Assembly: GCA_937915975.1 (NCBI GenBank)
Contig: CALGGL010000036.1
Location: forward strand, 1-6,701
Direction of reading: 5' to 3'
Length of the DNA: 6,701 nucleotides
Source of the DNA: an uncultured Lachnospiraceae bacterium
GTDB taxonomy: Bacteria; Bacillota; Clostridia; Lachnospirales; Lachnospiraceae
How positions within the stretch are numbered: the first letter of the stretch is position 1; each line of letters opens with the position of its first letter. A program made the translations under genes and the position numbers. The notes under the pieces were generated by a model. It made no database searches, was not told where the DNA came from, and saw nothing but the letters and a program-made list of their open reading frames with translations. Below, piece by piece: positions 1-5,812 of the stretch.

Positions 1-2
1 TA

Positions 3-1127
3 ATCGAAGAATTTTGTAATAGAAATATTATAATTGAATATTTAATAAATTGTCCATCTTATGAAACTAAAAAATTAATTGTTGGAATATTATATTGTGC
101 TATGATTAAATCTATAAATGGATATGAATATATAAAAATTGAACATAATAAAAATATCAAACCAAATAAAAAATTAACCAAAATTCAAGCACAAAGTCTA
201 GAAGAAGATGAAGAGTTAGCTAGAAAAATATCTAATATGGAAGAAAATGGTAGCAGCAATGTATTATATGAAAATCCTTTAGAAAATGAAGGTATACCTC
301 AAAATATATTAAAAATGATATATAATATTTTGCATATAATTCGCACAATGGGCTTCGGTCATTTAAATGAACAAAGATTTTTATATTATATAATATACCG
401 TTTTAGCCTTATAAAGCCAATCACGAAAGAATTTTTAATATATAAATGTCGTGTATTCGAATTTTTATGTTTATTATTAGAAAGAAGTTTTTCAACAAAA
501 TCATATTCGCAAAAAGATATTATTGATTCAATGGATAAAGGATTATATACTGTGTCACATAATATTTTAAGTAAAACAAAAAAAGAAGACGAAAATATAT
601 TATTAGATAGGGGAGGTTCATATAGATCTGAAAATTATATTTTTATGTTATTCTTCCATTTATTAAATACCGAATTTGATAATAAAAAGAAAGGAATAAC
701 TGAAGATCCTGGATATTGTTTAGATAATTCTGATTTTATCAAAGTATTATTAAATAATATAAGAACAAAGCAAGATACATTTTGTTTTTCGAATTATCTT
801 AATGATAAATGCCTTAATAATAAAAGTAAAGTAAATGCTATCACAAAAGCTTTAATTGAATATTTAAATAGTAATGTAGATAATAATGAAACCATTAATT
901 ATGATTATAATAATTATCAAAATATTGTCGATAATGATTTAAATGCTAATCCTGCACCAAATGATCCAGGAATAAATCCCAAGTTTTTATTAATTATTAT
1001 AAAACGATTCATTACAAATCCAAATTTAAGGCAAGATTATGTAGTTAAATTTATTAAATATTTATTCGATGTATTTGATAATAATAAGAATTTGAAGAGA
1101 AAAAAAATCAATTTTATGATGAAATAG
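3..1127 (+). CDS. Fragment of eukaryote-like large protein, probable USP9X/FAF-type ubiquitin hydrolase helical region (5' partial)
   Basis: The frame is open from position 3, so the ATG at 102 is an internal methionine: codons before it read on smoothly (…NRNIIIEYLINCPSYETKK…) and no Shine-Dalgarno sequence precedes it. The protein is rich in Asn, Ile, Lys and Tyr, with an Asn-rich linker near 890-960 and otherwise amphipathic helices. From memory, the YL-x-CPS-x-E/K pattern followed by the helices around FLYYIIYRFSLIKPITKEF resembles the armadillo-like region downstream of the peptidase core in USP9X/FAF-class deubiquitinases. No catalytic Cys or His box lies in this piece, so activity cannot be judged. 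Caa is the only Gln codon and no TAA/TAG interrupts the frame, which fits the standard code. Composition and codon use differ sharply from everything after about 1100. The last dozen codons and the stop at 1125-1127 probably belong to the bacterial DNA read in another frame. The eukaryotic origin is inferred; the exact family is less certain. Confidence 0.55.
   Translation: MEEFCNRNIIIEYLINCPSYETKKLIVGILYCAMIKSINGYEYIKIEHNKNIKPNKKLTKIQAQSLEEDEELARKISNMEENGSSNVLYENPLENEGIPQNILKMIYNILHIIRTMGFGHLNEQRFLYYIIYRFSLIKPITKEFLIYKCRVFEFLCLLLERSFSTKSYSQKDIIDSMDKGLYTVSHNILSKTKKEDENILLDRGGSYRSENYIFMLFFHLLNTEFDNKKKGITEDPGYCLDNSDFIKVLLNNIRTKQDTFCFSNYLNDKCLNNKSKVNAITKALIEYLNSNVDNNETINYDYNNYQNIVDNDLNANPAPNDPGINPKFLLIIIKRFITNPNLRQDYVVKFIKYLFDVFDNNKNLKRKKINFMMK
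1085..1115. other. Junction between AT-rich eukaryote-like DNA and bacterial flagellar DNA
   Basis: Two coding frames abut here with no intergenic DNA. The left piece reads in frame 3 and the flagellar piece in frame 2. The bacterial frame is closed by TAA at 1085-1087, and its MotE-like reading (KKNQFYDEIVYGDSAPD) is convincing from about 1097 onward. The true breakpoint therefore probably lies between about 1085 and 1115, around an A-rich run (1100-1107) that could supply microhomology. No terminal inverted repeats, target duplication or integrase signature is visible, which favours a chimeric join over an insertion. Confidence 0.65.
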
Positions 1128-1438
1128 TCTATGGAGATTCTGCCCCTGATGCCGATACATATATTGAGTGGTATAACCAAATCAGTCCGGAACGTGCCGC
1201 AGAGATATATGAGCAGATGATAAAAGCGAGACAGGCAGATGATGAAATCCTTGAGCTTGCAAAGACCTATGAGAATATGAAAGCTAAAAATGCTGCCGAT
1301 ATCTTACAAAGCATGAAAAACGATATGGACACGGTTGCTCTTATTATGAATAATATGAATGCAGAAAAAAGAGCAGATGTACTTGCAGCTATGGAACCCG
1401 AATTTGCTGCAAGCATTACCAAAAAGTTATTACCGTAG
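1088..1438 (+). CDS. MotE/MgtE-N-domain flagellar operon protein, 5'-truncated
   Basis: This is the C-terminal part of a protein with the helical MgtE intracellular N-type domain found in MotE-like proteins of flagellar operons. Visible signatures are YIEWYNQISPERAAEIYEQM, then YENMKAKNAADILQSM, then MNAEKRADVLAAMEPEFA: three short helical units built on the repeated 'M-x-A-x-x-A-x-x-L/I' pattern. The ATG at 1217 is not the real start, because the same domain continues at least 120 bases upstream and 1217 has no ribosome-binding site. The expected N-terminal membrane helix and coiled coil are missing, lost at the junction near 1100. Location just before fliK, where Clostridia usually carry fliJ and such a gene, supports the assignment. 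The role is unsettled: a chaperone or stator-associated role is known for MotE in Sinorhizobium, but transferring it here is inference. The 28-base gap to fliK suggests one transcript. Confidence 0.72.
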   Translation, partial: EFEEKKNQFYDEIVYGDSAPDADTYIEWYNQISPERAAEIYEQMIKARQADDEILELAKTYENMKAKNAADILQSMKNDMDTVALIMNNMNAEKRADVLAAMEPEFAASITKKLLP

Positions 1439-1466
1439 CTCAAATATGTAAGAAAGGAGAATAAAT

Positions 1467-2960
1467 ATGGCGATTTCTACCAAGGGAATTGGTCAGTTAG
1501 ATTTATCTTCCGGAATAAGTTCAAAAAACAATCTTAAATCTAAGGACAAGGAAGGCGCGGCAAATTCTTTCTCAAGCCTTATCAATATGTCCTCCGGTAA
1601 TTTCAAGGATGATACAGATAAAATCTCAAACAATAAACTGACAAATAACGTCGATTCGGTAAATGCGGCAGATAAGGCTTCCGGTATCAATAAAACCGAT
1701 GATACAGGAATTAAAAAGTCTGTTGATAATAAACCTGCTGACGATAAGGCTGATGTGAAAGATACTTCTGTTGAAAATACCGATAATGACGTTAATAAAA
1801 AAATAAGTGACAAGGAAGTCATACCAAACGAAAAAGCAGACAGTGATAAGAATATGCAGGATGTGACTCCTGACGCTCAGGATGTTTATGATCTTGCCGA
1901 GAAGCTTGCTTCACTTATTAACCAAATTACGGATATTCTTAAGGATATGCTCGGAATAGGTGATGAGGAGCTTGAGGAAAATCTTTCAGTACTTGATATG
2001 AATTTTTCGGATTTGCTTAATTTGGACAATGTAAATGAATTTGTTCTTTACTCTAAGGGAGCAACCGAGGTTGATATTCTTATTGATGAACAGCTTGCAT
2101 CCGTGATTAACGATATCAGCGAAGACATTTCCGAAATAATAGCTTCATTTGATGAGTTCGATATTCAGGCGGAGAATATTCCTGTTGATACACAGGAAAC
2201 AACATATTTTGTTGACATGAAGGATGTTGCCGAAAAAGCGGACGAAATATTTGCAAATCCTAAGGAGGAAGCGGTTAAACTTCCTGAGGAGGAAAGTAAA
2301 GATGAAGGTTCATTTATTCCGAAAAATGTCGATAATAATATTAGTGATGCAGGAAGAATGATGACATTTAACACAAGCTCGGATAATACCGGTAAAAATT
2401 CATCTTCTCAGGAATTTTCTTCATCCAACGAAAGCGTAATAAATAATCTTAATAATGCAATTAACAATGTTGTTCAGGAAAATGTCGTTGAAGCAAATGA
2501 ATTCACGGAGGGTGTTTCTCAGGCTGATATCATAAGACAGGTTGTTGATGAGATTAAGGCTAATATGACAAATGAAGTTCAGTCACTTGAGTTGAGACTT
2601 AATCCCGAAAGCCTTGGAAAAGTTCAGATAACCGTAAGTGCACGAAACGGAATTATGCAGGCACAGATAATTGCCGAAACAGAGGCTGCCAAAAATGCAA
2701 TTGAAGCAAATATAGCTTCGTTAAGAGAAACCTTTAATAATCAGGATCTTAAGGTTGAAGCTGTTGAGGTAACGATTGCAGAGTACGGATTCTTTGAAGG
2801 ACAGGAACAGGATATGCCTGATGATAACAATCCGAATAAGTCAAACGGAAGAAATATAAATGTTAATTCCGGTGATGTTACGGATGAAACAAATGATGAC
2901 GAACAGCTTGAAACAGAGATTATGAGAGCGCAGGGTAATAGCGTAAGCTATTCGATATAA
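1467..2960 (+). CDS. fliK: Flagellar hook-length control protein FliK
   Basis: FliK is the secreted ruler that measures the growing hook and switches the export gate from hook to filament substrates through its C-terminal domain. The protein has 497 residues. Residues 1 to about 130 are low-complexity and rich in Asp, Lys, Asn and Ser, as expected for a disordered export region. The poorly conserved middle contains acidic helices (about 135-235). The conserved Flg_hook domain spans about 355-440, with the hallmark LELRLNPESLGKVQITVSA beginning near residue 374 and the closing LKVEAVEVTIAEYGF. A short acidic tail follows. The start at 1467 is supported by AAGGAG at 1454-1459, seven bases upstream. 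It follows the motE-like gene by 28 bases and precedes flgD by 24, so it is co-transcribed with them. There are no membrane segments and no cysteines. Only the C-terminal domain is diagnostic, but position next to flgD makes the call firm. Confidence 0.93.
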   Translation: MAISTKGIGQLDLSSGISSKNNLKSKDKEGAANSFSSLINMSSGNFKDDTDKISNNKLTNNVDSVNAADKASGINKTDDTGIKKSVDNKPADDKADVKDTSVENTDNDVNKKISDKEVIPNEKADSDKNMQDVTPDAQDVYDLAEKLASLINQITDILKDMLGIGDEELEENLSVLDMNFSDLLNLDNVNEFVLYSKGATEVDILIDEQLASVINDISEDISEIIASFDEFDIQAENIPVDTQETTYFVDMKDVAEKADEIFANPKEEAVKLPEEESKDEGSFIPKNVDNNISDAGRMMTFNTSSDNTGKNSSSQEFSSSNESVINNLNNAINNVVQENVVEANEFTEGVSQADIIRQVVDEIKANMTNEVQSLELRLNPESLGKVQITVSARNGIMQAQIIAETEAAKNAIEANIASLRETFNNQDLKVEAVEVTIAEYGFFEGQEQDMPDDNNPNKSNGRNINVNSGDVTDETNDDEQLETEIMRAQGNSVSYSI

Positions 2961-2984
2961 AATTACAAGAAAGGGGAAAAACAT

Positions 2985-3512
2985 ATGGCAATTGATTCAG
3001 CATTAAACAGTGTTGCAGCAGCTTCTTCAGCATATCATGCTTCAGGAAAAACGGATTCAGGTTCAAAATCCGATCTTGATAAGGATGCGTTTTTACAGCT
3101 TTTGGTAACACAGATGAAGTATCAGGATCCGATGAATCCTGGTGACAGTACGGAATATATGTCACAGCTTGCACAGTATTCATCACTTGAAGCAACAATG
3201 AATATAAGTGATTCGTTGGACAAGAGCAGCGGACTTAATCTTGTAGGTCAGTACGTTATTATGAATACTACCGATTCAAGCGGAAATGCAAATATGGTAA
3301 GCGGACTTGTGCAGTATGCAACGGTTAAAAACGGAGAAGTAATGTTATCTATAAATGATACATATTATCCGGCCAGCGATTTGGATTCCGTAGTTGATTA
3401 TGATTATTACCTTTATCTTCAGGAGCATGCCGGTGACGTAGCAAAGTCAGGTGAAGAGACGGCTGAAAATGCTGCTGAAAACGGAGCAACATCCGCCACA
3501 GAGGAAGCTTAA
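2985..3512 (+). CDS. flgD: Flagellar hook assembly scaffold/capping protein FlgD (short form)
   Basis: FlgD caps the distal end of the growing hook and is needed for FlgE subunits to polymerise; it is later replaced by HAP1. The diagnostic N-terminal motif DAFLQLLVTQMKYQDPMNP lies at residues 34-52, followed by STEYMSQLAQYSSLEA (55-70) and a region around LNLVGQYVIMN that begins the downstream beta portion. At 175 residues it is shorter than the enterobacterial protein (about 230) and resembles the compact Firmicute version. The last 20 or so residues are Ala/Glu-rich and look unstructured. The ATG at 2985 has AAGGGGAA at 2971-2978, with good spacing. It sits 24 bases after fliK and 31 before the next gene, in the usual order fliK-flgD-TIGR02530-flgE. 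It is exported by the flagellar type III apparatus, so lack of a Sec signal peptide is expected. Confidence 0.94.
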   Translation: MAIDSALNSVAAASSAYHASGKTDSGSKSDLDKDAFLQLLVTQMKYQDPMNPGDSTEYMSQLAQYSSLEATMNISDSLDKSSGLNLVGQYVIMNTTDSSGNANMVSGLVQYATVKNGEVMLSINDTYYPASDLDSVVDYDYYLYLQEHAGDVAKSGEETAENAAENGATSATEEA

Positions 3513-3543
3513 TCGGTAAAAATGTTAAAAAGGTGGAGATATT

Positions 3544-3936
3544 ATGGAAGGTTTAAATTCAAGGGCTATCTCTATAGAACAGGCAAAAGATTTATATCTT
3601 CATAGCAAGGAAGCCGTTAATAATGAAAAAACCACCGAAACCATTTCATTTCAGGACATTTTTAAAGAAAAAACGGAGAGCTTTGATGATGTAAAATTTT
3701 CAAAGCATGCAAACCAAAGACTTGAAAGCAGAAATATTATTCTTTCGAACGACCAGAAGCTAAGGCTTAATGAAGGAGTGGAAAAGGCAAGAGACAAAAG
3801 CATAAACGAAACGTTGGTAATGATGGATAATCTTGCTTTTATAGTAAATGTTAAGAATAATATGGTGGTTACAGCTTTGGAACAAAATGAAGATAGCAAT
3901 GTCTTTACCAATATTGATGGAGCAGTAATAGTGTAG
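3544..3936 (+). CDS. Flagellar operon protein, TIGR02530 (flg_new) family
   Basis: This small protein (130 residues) belongs to the family found between flgD and flgE in many Firmicutes and some other bacteria. The N-terminal 50 residues are variable. The conserved core starts with FSKHANQRLESRNI (52-65), continues through a helix with KARDKSINETLVMMDNLAF, a strand pair around VNVKNNMVVTAL, and ends with the characteristic VFTNIDGAVIV, so it looks complete at its C-terminus. The start is supported by AGGTGGAG at 3531-3538, five bases upstream of ATG. No signal peptide, membrane helix or catalytic motif is visible. Its biochemical role is not established to my knowledge; its place between the hook cap and the hook gene suggests a part in hook assembly, which is inference. 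Confidence 0.88.
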   Translation: MEGLNSRAISIEQAKDLYLHSKEAVNNEKTTETISFQDIFKEKTESFDDVKFSKHANQRLESRNIILSNDQKLRLNEGVEKARDKSINETLVMMDNLAFIVNVKNNMVVTALEQNEDSNVFTNIDGAVIV

Positions 3937-4036
3937 CTAATGTTAAAAGCCGGACCGAAGCACTCATAAGCGAATGCAAGGAGGCTTTATATCCCGGAAT
4001 GACAGAAGGGATTAATTGATTAGGAGGTCAATAATT
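3937..4036 (+). promoter_or_regulatory. flgE leader: 100-base spacer with SD-like site, mini-frame and possible hairpin
   Basis: Elsewhere in this operon gaps are 24-31 bases, so this spacer is long. It contains AAGGAGG at 3978-3984, followed 14 bases later by ATG (3999) opening a six-codon frame MTEGIN that stops at TGA 4017-4019, two bases before the flgE Shine-Dalgarno. AAAGCC (3946-3951) can pair with GGCTTT (3983-3988), which would sequester part of the upstream AAGGAGG. The frame containing MTEGIN is open back to 3918. No promoter or terminator is evident. A regulatory role is inference; decayed coding sequence is an alternative. Confidence 0.35.
4022..4028 (+). promoter_or_regulatory. 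Consensus Shine-Dalgarno deciding the flgE start
   Basis: AGGAGGT is a full match to the anti-SD complement and lies eight bases before ATG 4037 (eleven before ATG 4040). It lies inside the longer frame that begins at TTG 4016, so that TTG cannot be the natural start for a ribosome loaded here. Confidence 0.85.
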
Positions 4037-5443
4037 ATGATGAGATCATTATATTCTGGTGTTGCAGGTCTTAAGACTCACCAGACAAAGATGGATGTAA
4101 TAGGTAACAATATAGCAAATGTTAATACAATAGGTTTTAAGTCGTCATCTGTATTATTCAGAGATGTTTTATATCAAACAAGCTCCAATGCAACAGGTGC
4201 TACTGCAAATACCGGTGGTACCAATGCTTCCCAGATCGGTCTTGGTACCAAGATGGCATCAATTTCCACAAAAATAACCGAGACGGGTGCTGCACAGAGT
4301 ACAAATAATCCATACGACTTAATGCTTGACAGCTCAAGCTTCTTTATCGTTAGCCGTGGTGGCGTAAACTACTTCACTAAGGTCGGAGCTTTTGAGGTAG
4401 ATGCTGCGGGATGTCTTGTTACAAGTAACGGATATCAGGTTATGGGCTGGCAGGTTGATCCCGACAATCCGACAGTTATCAGAAAGGATACTGTATCCGC
4501 ACTTTATCCTGAATCGGAAGAAAATAAAGTGTCTGCTCCTGAGATGACTTCCTCTGCTCATATGACAGGTAATGTTGATATGACTGATACGGAGCTTACA
4601 TCTTCAGACGGAAAAACAGTATCGGTTTCAATATATGATTCACTCGGTTACAGCTATACAGTCAAGTTTAAGATGACTCAGGATGCAGGTCAGGCTGATA
4701 AGTCATTATATAATCTTGAAATAGCTTCCATAAAGGATGCCAATAATGTTGATATACTCGGTGCTGATGATCCGAGTACTCCAAATGTTACCGAGGGTGG
4801 ATATACAGCAACTCTTGGCGGAGGAAATTCAATCCAGATAAAATTTGATGCTGATTCAGGTTTGTTTGAATATGCAGGAAGTGCCGGAGAAAAAGAATCT
4901 TTGCTTAAGATTACTCCTCAGGGTACCGACAGAGGAGATGTATTTACCGCTAAGATTAACGGTGAAGATGTTGAGGGTATCACAATTGATTTTTCAGCAC
5001 TTACAATGTTTGAAGCAGGCGGAAAGTCATCAGCAAAGATGGTTAGAGCTGCTCAGGATACAACCGGTGGCGGACGTGCGGCAGGTAAGCTTAATGATAT
5101 AAGTATAGATAATGCCGGTAAGATATACGGAGTATACAGTAATGGTGAGACAAAGCTTATGGGCCAGATTGCGGTTGCAAACTTTGACAATCCTATGGGA
5201 CTTGAGGCAATCGGCGACAGTCTTTATAAGACAACCCAGAACTCGGGAGATTTTGACGGAATAGGTTCGGCAGTAGATGAAAACGGCGGTAAGATGACTC
5301 AGGGTGTTTTGGAAATGTCAAACGTTGACTTATCTGCGGAATTTACCGATATGATTACAACTCAGAGAGGTTTCCAGGCTAATTCAAGAATTATAACAAC
5401 ATCAGATTCATTGCTTGAAGAATTGGTAAATCTTAAGAGATAA
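4037..5443 (+). CDS. flgE: Flagellar hook protein FlgE
   Basis: FlgE polymerises into the curved universal joint between basal body and filament. From ATG 4037 the protein has 468 residues, in the usual range. The flagellar rod/hook N-terminal motif is at about 3-35 (SLYSGVAGLKTHQ, MDVIGNNIANVNTIGFK). The rod/hook-like 'G-x-LVTSNGYQVMGW' strand region is near 125-137, and a beta-rich variable domain follows (about 170-340). The C-terminal helix pair is also present: VLEMSNVDLSAEFTDMI, then TTQRGFQANSRIITTSDSLLEELVNLKR split across the last 28 residues. The longer frame opens at TTG 4016, but the AGGAGGT at 4022-4028 lies within it and the family N-terminus begins at MMRSLYSG, so 4037 (or 4040) is the start. 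A single cysteine (residue 126) replaces the usual aromatic in the 'D-x-x-G-Y-L-V-T' turn. Export is by the flagellar type III system. A strong terminator-like hairpin follows ten bases after the stop. Confidence 0.95.
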   Translation: MMRSLYSGVAGLKTHQTKMDVIGNNIANVNTIGFKSSSVLFRDVLYQTSSNATGATANTGGTNASQIGLGTKMASISTKITETGAAQSTNNPYDLMLDSSSFFIVSRGGVNYFTKVGAFEVDAAGCLVTSNGYQVMGWQVDPDNPTVIRKDTVSALYPESEENKVSAPEMTSSAHMTGNVDMTDTELTSSDGKTVSVSIYDSLGYSYTVKFKMTQDAGQADKSLYNLEIASIKDANNVDILGADDPSTPNVTEGGYTATLGGGNSIQIKFDADSGLFEYAGSAGEKESLLKITPQGTDRGDVFTAKINGEDVEGITIDFSALTMFEAGGKSSAKMVRAAQDTTGGGRAAGKLNDISIDNAGKIYGVYSNGETKLMGQIAVANFDNPMGLEAIGDSLYKTTQNSGDFDGIGSAVDENGGKMTQGVLEMSNVDLSAEFTDMITTQRGFQANSRIITTSDSLLEELVNLKR

Positions 5444-5452
5444 TAAATAGTT

Positions 5453-5516
5453 AAAAATATCGCTCTTTCGTATTCGGAAAAACTTAAAATGACGAATGCG
5501 AAAGGGCGATATTTTT
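5453..5516 (+). terminator. Factor-independent terminator after flgE
   Basis: Left arm 5453-5476 pairs with right arm 5493-5516 over 24 positions around a 16-base loop. The core stem is 5458-5476/5493-5511, and the basal A-run (5453-5457) faces the T-run (5512-5516). The only two non-Watson-Crick positions (5464 with 5505, 5471 with 5498) are T opposite G, so they are G-U pairs in + strand RNA but A-C mismatches in the reverse transcript. This orients the structure for transcripts coming out of flgE. The T-tract is short (five), so some readthrough into flbD is possible. Confidence 0.82.
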
Positions 5517-5517
5517 G

Positions 5518-5546
5518 TAGACATAAAATGTTTTGTGTGGTATAAT
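5518..5546 (+). promoter_or_regulatory. Housekeeping (sigma-A type) promoter for swrD-motA-motB
   Basis: A -35 element TAGACA (5518-5523, five of six matches to TTGACA), a 17-base spacer and a perfect -10 TATAAT (5541-5546) are present. TG at 5538-5539 forms an extended -10. Transcription would start near 5552-5554, leaving a leader of about 40 bases before flbD. The promoter begins two bases after the terminator, so the two act as a boundary between transcription units. It does not resemble a flagellar sigma-28 promoter (TAAA, then about 15 bases, then CCGATAT). Confidence 0.8.
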
Positions 5547-5593
5547 ACAAGCGTTGTATAGTGTCATAATCAAATCAGGAGTGAGGTAAGCTT

Positions 5594-5782
5594 ATGATAG
5601 AGGTTACAAGACTTAAGGGAACAAAGATGATAATCAATGCAGAGCTTATTGAAATTATCGAAGAAACTCCCGATACGGTTATCACACTAACAAGCGGAAA
5701 GAAGTTTATTGTCAGCGAGACAAGTAAAGAGATTACTGATTTAGTTATAAATTATAAGAGAAAGATTCATACGCCGTTATAA
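5594..5782 (+). CDS. swrD: FlbD/SwrD family flagellar protein
   Basis: This 62-residue protein matches the small FlbD/SwrD (YlzI) family over its whole length: MIEVTRLKG at the start, NAELIEIIE (15-23), the signature TPDTVITLTSGKK (25-37) and a C-terminal helix. In Bacillus subtilis SwrD raises motor torque and is needed for swarming. It is distinct from the Caulobacter sigma-54 regulator also called FlbD. The ATG at 5594 is preceded by GAGGT (5583-5587), six bases away, with a second AGGAG at 5577-5581. It is the first gene after the promoter at 5518-5546 and precedes motA by 30 bases, which fits a job with the stator. It has no membrane helix; the protein is probably cytoplasmic. Confidence 0.9.
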   Translation: MIEVTRLKGTKMIINAELIEIIEETPDTVITLTSGKKFIVSETSKEITDLVINYKRKIHTPL

Positions 5783-5812
5783 TTTACGTATGATGTTTTG
5801 AGGTGGCTTAAG

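Noticed and set aside
3..1085. Rumen ciliate origin of the AT-rich fragment
   Set aside because: Many ciliates read TAA/TAG as Gln, but this frame contains only caa for Gln and no in-frame TAA/TAG despite its AT-richness. It is not strictly excluded, but the standard code fits better.
102..1127. A complete bacterial gene starting at ATG 102
   Set aside because: The frame is open through position 3 with coherent protein sequence before the ATG, and no Shine-Dalgarno precedes it. Composition is unlike the neighbouring bacterial genes.
1217..1438. A 73-residue intact small protein starting at ATG 1217
   Set aside because: The MgtE-N-like reading continues upstream (YIEWYNQISPERAAEIYEQ), and 1217 has no ribosome-binding site. 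It is the tail of a truncated gene.
1780..1787. Possible flagellar sigma-28 promoter (CCGATAAT) within fliK
   Set aside because: No TAAA lies about 15 bases upstream (AGAT is there instead), and the octamer is part of Thr-Asp-Asn codons in a repetitive acidic stretch.
1493..1822. Minus-strand frame opposite the start of fliK
   Set aside because: It is a low-complexity Ser/Leu-rich shadow of the Asp/Asn/Lys-rich fliK coding strand, with no start signals of its own.
3940..3969. Nine-codon frame MLKAGPKHS just after the TIGR02530 gene
   Set aside because: It has no ribosome-binding site of its own and overlaps the unrelated open frame in the same spacer; chance is sufficient to explain it.
4845..5102. 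Plus-strand frame inside flgE
   Set aside because: It is an out-of-frame shadow of the hook gene with no ribosome-binding site and no recognisable domain.
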